The notes: generated from the sequence alone by a model not told the origin. A stretch of 64,000 nucleotides of DNA from Catellatospora citrea (GCF_003610235.1 NZ_RAPR01000001.1:5456001-5520000), one strand, 5' to 3'; shown: positions 1 through 9,202, counted from the stretch's first letter. Numbers and translations: made by a program.

Positions 1-1
1 A

Positions 2-385
2 CTGGCGGCGCTGGCCTGCATCGGCGGCGCGCTGACCTACACCCAGCTGGCCGACCCGGCCAACGTCGGCGCGGACGCCACGCCGACCTGCCTGGTCAAG
101 ATGCTCACCGGGTTCGACTGTCCGGGCTGCGGCGGCACCCGCGCCGCGTGGTACCTGATGCAGGGCGACCTGCCGGCCGCGGCACGCCACCACCTGATGT
201 TCGTCTTCGCGGTGCCGTTCCTGATCTACATGTACGTGGCCTGGGCGGGCAACACCACCTTCAAGTGGAAGCTGCCCCAGTTGAAGATCGGTCCCAAGCA
301 CGTCGCGTTCTTCCTGGGCGCGTGGGGCGTGTTCATGGTGCTGCGCAACCTGCCCTGGGCCCCGTTCACGTACTTCTTCGTCTGA
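2..385 (+). CDS. DUF2752 family membrane protein (5' truncated)
   Basis: The frame is open from the first bases of the window, so the true start lies upstream and only about 127 C-terminal residues are present. The diagnostic DUF2752 feature is visible: a cysteine pair in FDCPGCGGTRA, followed by hydrophobic stretches (LMFVFAVPFLIYMYVAWA and VAFFLGAWGVFMVL) that would be two membrane helices. The family is widespread in bacteria and its function is unknown; the CPxCG motif suggests metal binding or redox chemistry. An internal ATG at 101 exists, but it would cut off part of the conserved region, so I prefer a gene running in from the left. The stop is at 383-385 and a minus-strand gene converges on it. 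Confidence 0.8.
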   Translation: MAALACIGGALTYTQLADPANVGADATPTCLVKMLTGFDCPGCGGTRAAWYLMQGDLPAAARHHLMFVFAVPFLIYMYVAWAGNTTFKWKLPQLKIGPKHVAFFLGAWGVFMVLRNLPWAPFTYFFV

Positions 386-411
386 CCGCTCCCGGCCGTC
401 GCGGCGTGCGG

Positions 412-858
412 TCAGCGCGTCGCCACGGCCGCGAGCACCGCGGCGAGCAGGACCCACCCGGTCAGCACGGCGGCGATGCCCGCCCGCAAGCCCGACCTCG
501 CCCCGGCGTACGCCAGCACGGTCAGCACGACCAGCTGCACGGCGACGAGGACGGCCAGCGCGGGCAGCCCCATGATCATGGCGACGATCGCCATGCCGTC
601 GCGCTGGTTCGGCGTACACCCGAAGCCGATGCCGTCACACGAGCCGTCGGCCTTGGTGCTCGGCAGCGTCGTGATCCACGCCAGGACCCCGCACGCCAGC
701 AGCGCCGCCGAAGCGGCGATGATCCCGAACCCCCGCGCGACGACCGACCCCCGGCTCGGCCGGACGTCACCGGCCGCCCCGCTGTCCGGCGACGCGGCCA
801 CCTCGGGCGTCGGCTCCCCGGCTGCGGGCATGGACTCTTCGGGCGGCACCGACGACAT
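412..858 (-). CDS. Small membrane protein of unknown function
   Basis: 148 residues. I do not recognise the family. The first ~40 residues are Pro/Ala/Glu-rich and probably disordered and cytoplasmic. Three hydrophobic segments follow (about residues 43-65, 88-112 and 123-146). Two cysteines lie in the first loop (GSCDGIGFGCTPNQRDG), which could form an extracytoplasmic disulfide. Low-complexity N-tail plus small helical bundle is a common actinomycete architecture without assigned function. The gene converges with the DUF2752 gene and lies downstream, on the same strand, of the DUF4097 gene, separated by a strong hairpin (919-971), so it is probably transcribed alone. Confidence 0.65.
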   Translation of the reverse strand: MSSVPPEESMPAAGEPTPEVAASPDSGAAGDVRPSRGSVVARGFGIIAASAALLACGVLAWITTLPSTKADGSCDGIGFGCTPNQRDGMAIVAMIMGLPALAVLVAVQLVVLTVLAYAGARSGLRAGIAAVLTGWVLLAAVLAAVATR

Positions 859-918
859 CCCGAGGACCCTACGCGACCCTGGCCACCGCGTTTGCCCGTC
901 CCCTCGCGGCGACGACCT

Positions 919-971
919 TGTGCGGGTGACCCCCGGGCCCGATTCGGACGTGTCGTGGGGTCACCCGCGCA
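919..971 (-). terminator. Hairpin downstream of the DUF4097 gene
   Basis: GCGGGTGACCCC at 922-933 pairs perfectly with GGGGTCACCCGC at 957-968. The outer bases extend the stem with one mismatch to about 919-971; the loop is 23 nt. It lies between the 3' end of the 1005-1817 gene and the start of the 412-858 gene, both on the minus strand, so termination or transcript-end protection is the simplest role. No T-run follows. Confidence 0.55.
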
Positions 972-1004
972 AGATCATTTCGGAGCGGGAGGTGGTGGGG
1001 GAGG

Positions 1005-1817
1005 TCAGGCGGGCGTGACGCGGCGGAGCGCGATGTCGCCCGAGGCGGTGCGGACCTTGAGGGTCAGGGTGGTCGGGGTGGCCACCGCGGGTGGGGTCGC
1101 GCCGGTCATGTGCAGGTCGCTGGTGGTACGGCCGGCCGCGGTGCTCAGGTCGAGCCAGACACCGGTGCCCGCGGCCACGCCGACCTTGATGTCGCCGCTG
1201 GCCGTGTTCAGCTTGGCCTCGCCGCTGCGGGCCACGCCGATGGCGATGTCACCGGACGCGGTGAGGACCCGGGTGTCGGCGTCGGTGCCGCCCAGTTCGA
1301 CGTCGCCGCTGGCGGTGTTGGCGGTGACGGTGCCGCCGATGTGCCCGGTGCGCACGTGGCCGGAGGCGCTGGTGACGCGCAGGTGCCCGCCGACCGGGCC
1401 GAGACGCACGTTGCCGCTGGCGGTGTGGATGCTGACGTCGCCGGTCACCGGCCCGACGGTCACCTCGCCGCTGGCGGTGTGGATCACCGCGTCGTGGTAG
1501 GAGCCCTCGCACACCGTGTCGGCGGAGGCGACCTTCACCGACAGCGCGCTGCCGGTGGGCAGTTCGACGCGGACGAGCAGCCGGGCGCGGCGGAACAGCC
1601 GCCAGCCGCCGTGCTCCGGGGCCTGGACCAGCAGGTGCCGGCCCTCCTTGAAGTCGATCTTCGTCTCGCGTACGGCTTCGGCGCTGGCCTCGGAGGAGTC
1701 CATGGCGACCACGCTGACGGTGACGGTGTCGCGCTCGGTGGCGACGACTTCGAGGCGTCCGGCGGCGACGCGCAGGTCGGCGCGGATGGTGCCGTTACAG
1801 GGGAAGGTCTGGTTCAT
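1005..1817 (-). CDS. DUF4097 family beta-strand repeat protein
   Basis: 270 residues with the hallmark of DUF4097/adhesin-like proteins: a run of short repeats with the core TASGD or TASGE ([50 protein letters not shown]) building a right-handed beta-helix over about residues 105-265. The N-terminal third is a more globular beta domain. There is no clear signal peptide or membrane segment, so it is probably cytosolic or peripheral; the biochemical role of the family is unknown. The start ATG (1815-1817 on the minus strand) has a GGAG ribosome site just upstream. It begins 12 nt after the stop of the ribbon-helix-helix gene, so the two form an operon, and the regulator may control its own operon through sites at 2326-2388. 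Confidence 0.85.
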   Translation of the reverse strand: MNQTFPCNGTIRADLRVAAGRLEVVATERDTVTVSVVAMDSSEASAEAVRETKIDFKEGRHLLVQAPEHGGWRLFRRARLLVRVELPTGSALSVKVASADTVCEGSYHDAVIHTASGEVTVGPVTGDVSIHTASGNVRLGPVGGHLRVTSASGHVRTGHIGGTVTANTASGDVELGGTDADTRVLTASGDIAIGVARSGEAKLNTASGDIKVGVAAGTGVWLDLSTAAGRTTSDLHMTGATPPAVATPTTLTLKVRTASGDIALRRVTPA

Positions 1818-1829
1818 GTCCGGCTCCTG

Positions 1830-2315
1830 TCAGGCCTGGGCGTAGCCGGTGATCCGGCGGCCGAGGTGGGAGGTGGGGGGCGGGGTGACCGGGCGCAGCG
1901 CGTTCGCGGTGGCGCGGACCAGCCAGGCGTTGACCGAGATGCCCTCGGCCGAGGCGGCCCGCTCGGCCGCCTCCTTGAGCTGCTCGGGCAGGCGCAGCGT
2001 GAGCCGTGCCTGGTCGCCGCCCTCGGTGAGCGGCGGGACGGGCGGCGCGGGCGCGGCCTCGTGGACCGGGGCGACAGGCGTGCTGACGACCAGGTCGGCC
2101 TCGCGTCCGCGGATGCGCACTTCGACGGTCGGGCCGTCGAGTTTGGTGGTGATCTCGGCGCTCGCGTCGGCCAGCACCTCGATAAGGCAGAGCCTGGCCG
2201 ACGCGTCGAGGGCGAGGGTCAGCAGTTCGGCGGTGCGGGCGACGTCGTCGCCGGCGGGCGCGGCCGCCGCGGCGAGATCCCGCCGCAGCGACTCGAGGTA
2301 CGGGGACAGGTCCAT
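1830..2315 (-). CDS. Ribbon-helix-helix (Arc/HicB-like) DNA-binding protein
   Basis: 161 residues. The C-terminal half has the ribbon-helix-helix pattern: a basic beta strand ([20 protein letters not shown]) followed by two helices (ending [15 protein letters not shown], about residues 100-140). This fold binds palindromic DNA as dimers and is typical of Arc/MetJ/antitoxin-like repressors. The N-terminal ~75 residues look like a small alpha/beta domain of unknown role. It heads an operon with the DUF4097 protein. The 75 bases upstream hold four TGACGTCA-type octamers, as expected for an autoregulated dimeric RHH repressor. No toxin gene is adjacent, so I do not call it an antitoxin. That it binds those octamers is inference. 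Confidence 0.7.
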   Translation of the reverse strand: MDLSPYLESLRRDLAAAAAPAGDDVARTAELLTLALDASARLCLIEVLADASAEITTKLDGPTVEVRIRGREADLVVSTPVAPVHEAAPAPPVPPLTEGGDQARLTLRLPEQLKEAAERAASAEGISVNAWLVRATANALRPVTPPPTSHLGRRITGYAQA

Positions 2316-2325
2316 GACACCACTA

Positions 2326-2388
2326 TGACGTCACAACTGACGTCACGCAAGTGTCATCCTGACGTCTGCTGCTTGGCCGATGACGTCA
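2326..2388. promoter_or_regulatory. Cluster of four TGACGTCA operator-like octamers
   Basis: Perfect palindromes TGACGTCA occur at 2326-2333, 2338-2345 and 2381-2388, and a one-mismatch copy (TGACGTCT) at 2360-2367. Spacings are 12, 22 and 21 bases, close to multiples of a helical turn. They sit directly upstream of the ribbon-helix-helix gene (start at 2315, minus strand) and cover where its -35 and -10 elements should be. Four near-identical 8-bp palindromes in 63 bases is far above chance, so cooperative repressor binding is the likely reading. An effect on thyX (start 2565) cannot be excluded. Confidence 0.6.
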
Positions 2389-2551
2389 CGGTGACAGCGT
2401 GCCTGGTAGATCGTCGCTTGGTGTCGAAGAATGCGGCCGGAGCCCGGTTTCTGGCGCGAAACGGCGATCACCGCCGGCGGTCCGCGTGGGTCGGTCGTCA
2501 ATCGGACAATGGTGGCTATATCCCACCAGCAGCCTGGCCTCGCCGGGCGGC

Positions 2552-2557
2552 TAAGCT
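2552..2557 (+). promoter_or_regulatory. -10 element (TAAGCT) of thyX, probable leaderless transcript
   Basis: TAAGCT fits the actinobacterial TANNNT -10 pattern and ends 7 bases before the GTG at 2565, so the first transcribed base would be at or next to the start codon. No Shine-Dalgarno sequence is present, which agrees with leaderless translation. No -35 match is visible. Confidence 0.45.
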
Positions 2558-2564
2558 GGCGCGT

Positions 2565-3317
2565 GTGACTGAGATGGTGAAGCCCTCTGTGCAGCTGATC
2601 GCCTGGACGAACTTCCAGGCCCCGGCCGACGTGCCGTGGGACACCGACGCCGAGGGCGGCCAGGCGCTGGCGGAGTTCGCCGGCCGGGCCTGCTACCAGT
2701 CCTGGTCCAAGCCGAACCCCGCGACCGCGACCAACGCCGACTACCTGCGCCACATCCTCGAGGTGGGCCACCTGTCGGTGCTCGAGCACGGGAGCGCGAC
2801 GTTCTACTTCACGGGCGTCTCACGTTCTTTCACGCACGAACTGATCCGCCACCGGCACTTCTCGTACTCCCAGCTGTCCCAGCGCTACGTGCCCGAGCGC
2901 GACGCGGCCATGGTCGAGCCCGAGGTGATCGCGGCCAACCCGGAGTTGCACAAGAAGTTCGTCGAGGCCAGCGAGGCCGCGGTGCGGGCGTACAACGAGC
3001 TGCTGGAGGGCCTGGAGGCCACCTTCGCCGATGTGCCCAACGCCACGCTGCGCCGCAAGCAGGCCCGTCAGGCGGCCCGTGCCGTGCTGCCGAACGCCAC
3101 CGAGACCCGGATCGTGGTCACCGGCAACTACCGCGCGTGGCGGCACTTCATCGCGATGCGGGCGACCGAGCACGCCGACGTGGAGATCCGCGAGCTGGCC
3201 GTGGCCACCCTGCGCGAGCTGCAGAAACTTGCACCGAGCGTGTTCAACGACTTCTCGATCAGTGCCCTTCCGGACGGCTCGGAGATCGCCTCCAGCGTCT
3301 ACACCTGGGAGTCCTGA
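2565..3317 (+). CDS. thyX: Flavin-dependent thymidylate synthase ThyX
   Basis: 250 residues from the GTG at 2565 (an ATG at 2574 is the alternative). ThyX makes dTMP from dUMP using FAD, NADPH and methylenetetrahydrofolate, and replaces ThyA in many actinomycetes. The ThyX signature [13 protein letters not shown] is at residues 95-107 and binds flavin and dUMP; the C-terminal substrate region ([14 protein letters not shown]) is also intact, and length matches the mycobacterial enzyme. The N-terminus ([17 protein letters not shown]) aligns well from memory with M. tuberculosis ThyX. It is followed by dapA and the RNase J gene, a common actinobacterial order. The in-frame opening upstream to 1110 is a high-GC artefact antisense to the DUF4097 and RHH genes. 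Confidence 0.97.
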   Translation: MTEMVKPSVQLIAWTNFQAPADVPWDTDAEGGQALAEFAGRACYQSWSKPNPATATNADYLRHILEVGHLSVLEHGSATFYFTGVSRSFTHELIRHRHFSYSQLSQRYVPERDAAMVEPEVIAANPELHKKFVEASEAAVRAYNELLEGLEATFADVPNATLRRKQARQAARAVLPNATETRIVVTGNYRAWRHFIAMRATEHADVEIRELAVATLRELQKLAPSVFNDFSISALPDGSEIASSVYTWES

Positions 3318-3346
3318 GGGCCACGATGGCGCCCGCCGTATTCCGC

Positions 3347-3352
3347 TAGGTT
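3347..3352 (+). promoter_or_regulatory. -10 element (TAGGTT) of dapA, leaderless arrangement
   Basis: TAGGTT matches TANNNT and ends 6 bases before the ATG at 3359, so transcription is expected to begin at the start codon. No ribosome-binding site precedes that ATG. This favours ATG 3359 over the GTG at 3353. Confidence 0.45.
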
Positions 3353-3358
3353 GTGTGC

Positions 3359-4255
3359 ATGACGAACAATGCTCAAAGGCCATTCGGCCGCCTGCTCACC
3401 GCGATGGTCACCCCGTTCGGTGCGGACGGGGCCGTCGACGTCGACGGTGCCGCCCGCCTCGCGGTGCACCTCGTGGACGAGCAGCGCAACGACGCGTTGG
3501 TCGTCAACGGCACCACCGGTGAGTCGCCCACCACGACCGACGCCGAGAAAGAGGCCGTGATCAGGGCCGTCGTCGAGGCCGTCGGCGACCGGGCCCGGGT
3601 GGTGGCCGGGGTGGGCACGTTCAGCACCCACCACACCGTCGAGCTGGCCCGCTCGGCCGAGAAGGCGGGCGCGCACGGCCTGCTGGTCGTGTCGCCCTAC
3701 TACAACAAGCCGCCGCAGACCGGGCTGGTCAAGCACTTCACGACGGTCGCCGACGCGGTCGACCTGCCGGTCCTGCTGTACGACATCCCGCACCGCACCG
3801 GCGTCGCGATCACCACGGACACCATGGTCACCCTGGCCGGGCACCCGCGCATCGTGGGCGTGAAGGACGCCAAGGGCGACCTGGCCGCCGCGTCCTGGGT
3901 CATGCACCGCGCCGAGTTCGCCTACTACAGCGGTGACGACGCGGCCACCCTCCCGCTGCTGGCGATCGGGGGCGTCGGCGTCGTCGGCACCTCGACCCAC
4001 TTCACCGGGGCCGGCACCAAAGACATGATCGAGGCGTACGAGCGCGGAGACGTCGCCGAGGCCCGGCGCCTGCACCAGGCGCTGCTCCCGCTGTACACCG
4101 GAATCTTCCGCACCCAGGGCACCATCCTGGTCAAGGCGGGCCTGAACGCCCGCGGCCTGCCCGCCGGGCCGGTCCGCCCGCCACTGGTCGACGCGACCGA
4201 GGCCGAGCTGGCGCAACTGCGCATCGACTGCGCGGACGCCGGCCTGCCGCTCTAG
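3359..4255 (+). CDS. dapA: 4-hydroxy-tetrahydrodipicolinate synthase DapA
   Basis: 298 residues. It condenses pyruvate with aspartate semialdehyde in the first committed step of the diaminopimelate/lysine pathway, feeding peptidoglycan and lysine synthesis in the cytosol. Motifs of the class I aldolase TIM barrel are intact: NGTTGESPTT at residues 50-59 for pyruvate binding, YYNKPPQ (114-120), the catalytic tyrosine/arginine region YDIPHRTG (141-148), and the Schiff-base lysine in GVKDAKGD (Lys169). The ATG at 3359 is preferred because a -10-like TAGGTT lies 6 bases upstream. It sits between thyX and the RNase J gene, as in other actinomycetes. The second DAP gene of the window, dapF, is at 51 kb. 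Confidence 0.96.
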   Translation: MTNNAQRPFGRLLTAMVTPFGADGAVDVDGAARLAVHLVDEQRNDALVVNGTTGESPTTTDAEKEAVIRAVVEAVGDRARVVAGVGTFSTHHTVELARSAEKAGAHGLLVVSPYYNKPPQTGLVKHFTTVADAVDLPVLLYDIPHRTGVAITTDTMVTLAGHPRIVGVKDAKGDLAAASWVMHRAEFAYYSGDDAATLPLLAIGGVGVVGTSTHFTGAGTKDMIEAYERGDVAEARRLHQALLPLYTGIFRTQGTILVKAGLNARGLPAGPVRPPLVDATEAELAQLRIDCADAGLPL

Positions 4256-4263
4256 ACGCCAAA

Positions 4264-4278
4264 GGGGCGCGAAGCCCC
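4264..4278 (+). terminator. Short hairpin between dapA and rnj
   Basis: GGGGC (4264-4268), loop GCGAA, GCCCC (4274-4278), just after the dapA stop. The GNRA-like GCGAA loop should make a stable 5-bp hairpin. No T-run follows, so it could be a weak terminator, a processing site or an mRNA-end stabiliser. Confidence 0.3.
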
Positions 4279-4354
4279 AGCACGAACGGCGCGCCGCGTG
4301 CCGCAGCCCTGAAACGGCGGCACCCGCGCCGGAGAACATAAGGAGTGATGTTCA

Positions 4355-6064
4355 TTGACCGGGCCACAACTGGAGACCGGGCGTAGCGCCAATCTGGGCG
4401 CGCCCCCGCCGCTGCCCGAGGGCGGCCTGCGGATCATCCCGCTGGGCGGGCTGGGGGCCATCGGCCGCAACATGACCGTCTTCGAGTTCGGCGGCAAGCT
4501 GCTGATCGTCGACTGCGGCGTGCTCTTCCCGGACACCGCCGACCAACCCGGCGTGGACCTGATCCTGCCGGACTTCGCACCGATCCTGGACCGCCTCGGC
4601 GACGTCCAGGCCATCGTGCTCACGCACGGCCACGAGGACCACATCGGCGCCGTGCCGTACCTGCTGGCCCACAAGAACGACATCCCGCTGGTCGGCTCCC
4701 AGTTCACGCTGGCGCTGATCGAGGCGAAGCTGGCCGAGCGGCGCATCACGCCGTACACGCTGACCGTCGCCGAGGGGCAGCGCGAGCGGCTGGGGCCGTT
4801 CGAGCTGGAGTTCTTCGCGGTCAACCACTCGATCCCGGACGCGCTGGCGGTGGCCATCCGCACCGAGGCCGGCCTGGTGCTGCACACCGGTGACTTCAAG
4901 ATGGACCAGTTGCCGCTGGACGGGCGCATCACCGACCTGGCCGGCTTCGCCCGGCTCGGCATGGAGGGCGTCGACCTGCTGCTGTCGGACTCCACCAACG
5001 CGGAGATCCCCGGCTTCGTCTCGCCGGAGAAGCAGATCGGCCCGGTGCTCGGGTCGATCTTCGGCAAGGCGACCGGGCGCATCATCGTGGCCTCGTTCGC
5101 CTCGCACGTGCACCGGGTGCAGCAGGTGTTCGACGCCGCCGAGGAGCACGGCCGCAAGGTCGCCCTGATCGGCCGGTCCATGGTCCGCAACATGGGCATC
5201 GCCCGGGACCTGGGCCTGCTGAAGGTCAAGGCCGGCCTGGTGGTGAACATGGAGGAGGCGGCGAGCCTGCCACCGAACGAGATCGTGCTGATGTCGACCG
5301 GTTCGCAGGGCGAGCCGATGAGCGCGCTGGGCCGGATGGCCACCGGCGACCACCGCCACATCACGGTCGGCCCGAACGACACCGTGGTGCTGGCCAGCTC
5401 CCTCGTTCCCGGCAACGAGACCAGCGTGTACCGGGTGATCAACCAGCTGGCCCGGCTCGGCGCGAACGTCATCCACAAGGACGTGGCCAAGGTGCACGTC
5501 AGCGGCCACGCCCCCGCGGGCGAGCTGCTCTATCTGCTCAACGTGGTCAAGCCGAGCAACCTGATGCCGGTGCACGGCGAGTGGCGGCACCTGCGCGCGC
5601 ACGCGCAGCTCGGCGTCGACTCCGGGGTGGACCCGGCGCGGGTGGTGCTCTGCGAGGACGGCGACGTGGTCGACCTCGTCGAGGGCCACGCCAAGCTGGT
5701 CGGCCACGTGAAGAGCCGGTACGTCTATGTGGACGGTCTGGCCATCGGCGACGTCGGCGAGAGCCTGCTCACCGAGCGCCGGGTGCTGGGCGACGGCGGC
5801 TTCATCGCGGTGACCGTGGTGGTCGACTCGGTCACCGGCAAGGTCGTCGGCGGCCCGCTGCTGTCGGCGAAGGGCTTCTCCGAGGACCCGACCGCCTTCG
5901 ACCCCGCGCTGCCCCTGGTCACCGAGGCTCTCGACCGCGCGGCGCTGGACGGCGTCACCGACTCGCACCAGCTCCAGCAGATCGTCCGCCGGGTCGTCGG
6001 CCGCTGGGTCAACGAGGCCTACCGCCGCCGCCCGATGATCGTCCCCTCCGTCCTGGAGGTCTGA
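4355..6064 (+). CDS. rnj: Ribonuclease J
   Basis: 569 residues. RNase J is a zinc-dependent 5'-3' exonuclease/endonuclease acting in mRNA decay and rRNA maturation. The metallo-beta-lactamase core has the HxHxDH motif in THGHEDHIGAVPYL (residues 90-103), further metal ligands in NHSIPDALA and the HTGD segment, and the beta-CASP region with GRSMVRNM and STGSQGEPMSAL. A late HVSGHA and the conserved C-terminus (RRRPMIVPSVLEV) complete it, so the protein is full length. I chose the rare TTG at 4355 because AGGAG sits 9 bases upstream at 4341-4345; the ATG at 4348 is out of frame. Together with RNase Y at 32 kb it suggests both 5'-3' exonuclease and RNase Y decay pathways. Confidence 0.95.
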   Translation: MTGPQLETGRSANLGAPPPLPEGGLRIIPLGGLGAIGRNMTVFEFGGKLLIVDCGVLFPDTADQPGVDLILPDFAPILDRLGDVQAIVLTHGHEDHIGAVPYLLAHKNDIPLVGSQFTLALIEAKLAERRITPYTLTVAEGQRERLGPFELEFFAVNHSIPDALAVAIRTEAGLVLHTGDFKMDQLPLDGRITDLAGFARLGMEGVDLLLSDSTNAEIPGFVSPEKQIGPVLGSIFGKATGRIIVASFASHVHRVQQVFDAAEEHGRKVALIGRSMVRNMGIARDLGLLKVKAGLVVNMEEAASLPPNEIVLMSTGSQGEPMSALGRMATGDHRHITVGPNDTVVLASSLVPGNETSVYRVINQLARLGANVIHKDVAKVHVSGHAPAGELLYLLNVVKPSNLMPVHGEWRHLRAHAQLGVDSGVDPARVVLCEDGDVVDLVEGHAKLVGHVKSRYVYVDGLAIGDVGESLLTERRVLGDGGFIAVTVVVDSVTGKVVGGPLLSAKGFSEDPTAFDPALPLVTEALDRAALDGVTDSHQLQQIVRRVVGRWVNEAYRRRPMIVPSVLEV

Positions 6065-6093
6065 TCCCCACTGTCCGCCGTGGATGCCCTCCG

Positions 6094-6156
6094 CGTTGAT
6101 CATGAACTTAGGACAACGACACGCCGTCGAACCGTTCCATAAGTTCATGATCAACG
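6094..6156. repeat. Palindromic repeat family A, copy 1
   Basis: CGTTGATCATGAACTTA (6094-6110) is the exact reverse complement of TAAGTTCATGATCAACG (6140-6156), enclosing a 29-base spacer. The spacer resembles those of copies 2 (8661-8733, inverted) and 3 (14443-14502), sharing a GACACGCCGTCGA-like core, so the whole 63-base unit is conserved, not just the arms. The right arm ends two bases before the ftsK ribosome-binding site, so folding could affect ftsK translation. Confidence 0.85.
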
Positions 6157-6169
6157 TGGAGGGGTTACG

Positions 6170-8662
6170 GTGTGGGACATGGCGGGCCGTACTTCCTCAT
6201 CGAGCCGTCGTCGAGCTGCCACGCCGACGAAGGCCACGGCCGCGCGTACCCGACAGACGGGGCGTACGCCCGCCCGCCGTGCCCCGGCCCGGCGACCCGC
6301 GCGTCGCCGCAGTCGCGTCACGATCAATCCGGCGGCGCTGCTCGGCCGCCTGGTCGGCGGCATCTGGATGGCCGTCGCGCACGGTCTGGGCTGGATGGTG
6401 CGCGCCGTCGGCTCGCAGGCGGCCAAGGCCCGCGACCTCGACCCCGAGCACCGCCGCGACGGCTTCGGCCTGCTGCTGATGGCCCTGGCCATCCTGTTCG
6501 GCGTCGCCATCTGGGGCTCCGGCCAGGGCAGCGGCGGCAAGTTCGGCACCTGGCTGGCCGACACCACCCGCTTCTTCATCGGCGCCACCGCCGCGGCGCT
6601 GCCGCTGCTGCTGGCCGTCAGCGGGATCCGGGCCATGCGCGCCGAACCGGACCCCGCCCAGCGCGGCCGCGGCATCGTCGGCTGGACGGCGCTCACCCTC
6701 GCCTCGACCGCGCTGCTGCACATCGCGCTCTCGCCCGTCGACGTGCAGCAGCTGGAGCAGGCCGGCGGCCTGCTCGGCAAGCTCGTCGGCGGCGGGCTCG
6801 GCGCGTTCCTGTCGAACTTCGTCGCCACGCTGCTGTTCATCCTGCTGCTCACCTTCGGCGTGCTCGTCATCACCGCCACCCCGATCAACAAGATCCCGGA
6901 GCGGCTGGCCCACCTGCGCGACAGCTTCCTGGGCGTGGCCACGCCGGAACGCACCGCGGACGACCTGGACGACGAGCAGGACGTCCCCGCGCCGCGCCGC
7001 CGCAAGCGGCTCACCCCGCCCGCGGCGTTCAGCCCGCCGGACCCCGACGACGACTTCGACGCCGAGGAGCTGGAGCGGCTGGCCGCGCAGGAGACGGTCG
7101 TCATCGAGCGCAAGCCGCGCCGCAAGCCGGACCCGCCGCAGCACACCCCGCCGCCCACCAAGACCGAGCAGCTGCTGCTGCCCAGCCTCGGCGGCGACTA
7201 CACCCTGCCGCCCGCCAACCTGCTCAAGCCCGGCGAGGCGGCCAAGACCCGGTCCAAGGCCAACGACGAGGTCATCGCCGCGCTGGCGCACGTGTTCGAC
7301 CAGTTCGACGTGGACGCCGCGGTCACCGGGTTCACCCGTGGACCGACGGTCACCCGCTACGAGGTCGAGCTCGGGCTCGGGGTGAAGGTGGAGCGCATCA
7401 CCGCCCTGTCGCGCAACATCGCGTACGCGGTGAAGAGCCCCGACGTGCGCATCCTCAGCCCGATCCCGGGCAAGAGCGCGGTCGGCGTGGAGATCCCGAA
7501 CACCGACCGGGAGGACGTCGCGCTCGGCGACGTGCTGCGCTCCCGGGTCGCCACCTCCGAGACGCACCCGATGGTCGTCGCGCTCGGCAAGGACATCGAG
7601 GGCGGCTACGTGGTGGCCAACCTCGCCAAGATGCCGCACATCCTCATCGCCGGCGCGACCGGCGCGGGCAAGTCGTCCTGCCTCAACTCGCTGCTGGTGT
7701 CGATCCTGGCCCGGGCCACGCCGGACCAGGTGCGGCTGCTGCTGATCGACCCCAAGCGCGTCGAGATGACCAACTACGAGGGCATCCCGCACCTGGTCAC
7801 CCCGATCGTGACGAATCCGAAGAAGGCCGCCGACGCCCTGGAGTGGGTCGTCCGCGAGATGGACATGCGCTACGACGATCTGGCCGCCGCCGGGGTGCGC
7901 CACATCGACGACTACAACCGCAAGCTGCGGGCCGGGCAGATCAAGCCGCTGCCGGGCTCCGAGCGGGTGCTCACGCCGTACCCGTACCTGCTGGTGGTCG
8001 TCGACGAGCTGGCCGACCTGATGATGGTCGCGCCGCGCGACGTCGAGGACTCGATCGTGCGCATCACCCAGCTGGCCCGCGCGGCCGGCATCCACCTGGT
8101 GCTGGCCACCCAGCGCCCGTCGGTGGACGTGGTGACCGGTCTGATCAAGGCGAACGTGCCGTCCCGGCTGGCGTTCGCGACCAGCTCGCTGGCCGACTCC
8201 CGGGTCATCCTGGACCAGCCCGGCGCGGAGAAGCTGATCGGCCGCGGCGACGCGTTGTTCCTGCCCATGGGCGCCAGCAAGCCGCAGCGCATCCAGGGCT
8301 CCTGGGTCTCCGAGAACGAGATGAACGACATCGTGGCGTTCTGCAAGCGCCAGCGCGAGCCCGAGTTCCGCCCCGAGGTGCTAGCCCCGGTGCAGGACAC
8401 CAAGAAAAAGGTCGACGAGGAGATCGGCGACGACCTGACACTGCTCATCCAGGCCATCGAGCTGGTGGTGGTCTCCCAGCTCGGCTCGACCAGCATGCTC
8501 CAGCGCAAGCTCCGCGTCGGCTTCGCCAAGGCAGGCCGCCTGATGGACCTGATGGAGACCCGCGGCATAGTCGGCCCCTCCGAAGGCTCCAAAGCCCGCG
8601 AGGTCCTGGTCAAACCCGACGAGCTGGCAGAAGTCCTCGCCTCCCTCGGCGTCGACGACTAG
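6170..8662 (+). CDS. ftsK: DNA translocase FtsK/SpoIIIE
   Basis: 830 residues. FtsK anchors at the septum and pumps chromosomal DNA during division and dimer resolution. The Arg-rich N-terminus (residues 1-47) is followed by four or so membrane helices (about 55-240), a Pro/Asp/Glu linker with a basic patch (to ~345), the alpha/beta motor and the gamma winged helix at the C-terminus. Walker A is GATGAGKSS (about 495-503); Walker B is [12 protein letters not shown] near residue 606. The gamma domain ([25 protein letters not shown]) would read orienting sequences. The GTG at 6170 is favoured because GGAGGG lies 6-7 bases upstream; an ATG at 6179 is possible. Repeats of family A flank the gene: copy 1 at the ribosome site and copy 2 touching the stop codon. 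Confidence 0.96.
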   Translation: MWDMAGRTSSSSRRRAATPTKATAARTRQTGRTPARRAPARRPARRRSRVTINPAALLGRLVGGIWMAVAHGLGWMVRAVGSQAAKARDLDPEHRRDGFGLLLMALAILFGVAIWGSGQGSGGKFGTWLADTTRFFIGATAAALPLLLAVSGIRAMRAEPDPAQRGRGIVGWTALTLASTALLHIALSPVDVQQLEQAGGLLGKLVGGGLGAFLSNFVATLLFILLLTFGVLVITATPINKIPERLAHLRDSFLGVATPERTADDLDDEQDVPAPRRRKRLTPPAAFSPPDPDDDFDAEELERLAAQETVVIERKPRRKPDPPQHTPPPTKTEQLLLPSLGGDYTLPPANLLKPGEAAKTRSKANDEVIAALAHVFDQFDVDAAVTGFTRGPTVTRYEVELGLGVKVERITALSRNIAYAVKSPDVRILSPIPGKSAVGVEIPNTDREDVALGDVLRSRVATSETHPMVVALGKDIEGGYVVANLAKMPHILIAGATGAGKSSCLNSLLVSILARATPDQVRLLLIDPKRVEMTNYEGIPHLVTPIVTNPKKAADALEWVVREMDMRYDDLAAAGVRHIDDYNRKLRAGQIKPLPGSERVLTPYPYLLVVVDELADLMMVAPRDVEDSIVRITQLARAAGIHLVLATQRPSVDVVTGLIKANVPSRLAFATSSLADSRVILDQPGAEKLIGRGDALFLPMGASKPQRIQGSWVSENEMNDIVAFCKRQREPEFRPEVLAPVQDTKKKVDEEIGDDLTLLIQAIELVVVSQLGSTSMLQRKLRVGFAKAGRLMDLMETRGIVGPSEGSKAREVLVKPDELAEVLASLGVDD

Positions 8663-8733
8663 CCGCGCTGATCATGAACTTATGGCACGGGTCGACGGTG
8701 TGTCGCCGCCATAACTTCATGATCAACGCGGCT
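8661..8733. repeat. Palindromic repeat family A, copy 2 (inverted)
   Basis: Arms AGCCGCGCTGATCATGAACT (from 8661) and the matching ATAACTTCATGATCAACGCG (from 8711) pair with two mismatches around a 28-base spacer. The reverse complement of the spacer resembles that of copy 1 (core CGACAC.CCGTCGA.CCGT.CCA), so this copy is inserted in the opposite orientation. It starts within the ftsK stop codon. Confidence 0.85.
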
Positions 8734-8750
8734 CGGCGGGGTCCGGGCGG

Positions 8751-9011
8751 TCAGGAGGGGGTGGGGTCGGGGGTGTGGCGCGTGCGGAGCACGGAGACCA
8801 GGGCCACCGCGCTGACGGCGGACCAGACCCCTTCCAGCAGGAGGAAGCCCCAGTCCTGGCTGGTCCAGGCGAGCCAGGCGAGCACGCCGGCGCCGAGGGT
8901 GTTCGCGGTCAGATAACCGACCGAGCGCGGTGTGGTCCAGCCGAGCTGGCCGGCCACGTACCCGGCCAGCACCGTCAGTGCGCCGATGATCTGCAGGACG
9001 TCGTGGTTCAT
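8751..9011 (-). CDS. CBU_0592-like small membrane protein
   Basis: 86 residues, nearly all hydrophobic: three membrane segments (about 7-23, 31-49 and 54-75). The pattern VLQIIGALTVLAGYVAGQLG... and WGFLLLEGVWSAVS matches by memory the CBU_0592 family, small bacterial membrane proteins sometimes next to transporters and of unknown function. The start ATG at 9009-9011 (minus strand) faces rimO across a 200-base divergent intergenic region that holds a family B repeat. The family assignment is recognition only. Confidence 0.7.
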   Translation of the reverse strand: MNHDVLQIIGALTVLAGYVAGQLGWTTPRSVGYLTANTLGAGVLAWLAWTSQDWGFLLLEGVWSAVSAVALVSVLRTRHTPDPTPS

Positions 9012-9112
9012 GATCGTGTGTTCTGCGCGCCGTCTTGTCGTTCCGGGTACGGCGAGCGGTCGTCCGGGGCAGGCGCCGGAGGGCGCGGCCGCGGCAAGGT
9101 TAGCTCGAAGGA

Positions 9113-9166
9113 GTTAAGAAGGGCACCTTTTACTACGTATAGCGGTAAGAAGGTGCCCTTCCTTAC
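9113..9166. repeat. Palindromic repeat family B, copy 1
   Basis: GTTAAGAAGGGCACCTTTTA at the left and AAGAAGGTGCCCTTCCTTAC at the right flank a short centre (CTACGTATAGCGGT). The unit recurs at 23991-24045 and 39056-39109. Here it lies in the divergent region between the CBU_0592-like gene and rimO, about 37 bases upstream of the rimO -10 element. Confidence 0.85.
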
Positions 9167-9202
9167 ATGGAAGGCCGTAGGCCGTATGTCGCCGCGGCCC
9201 GG

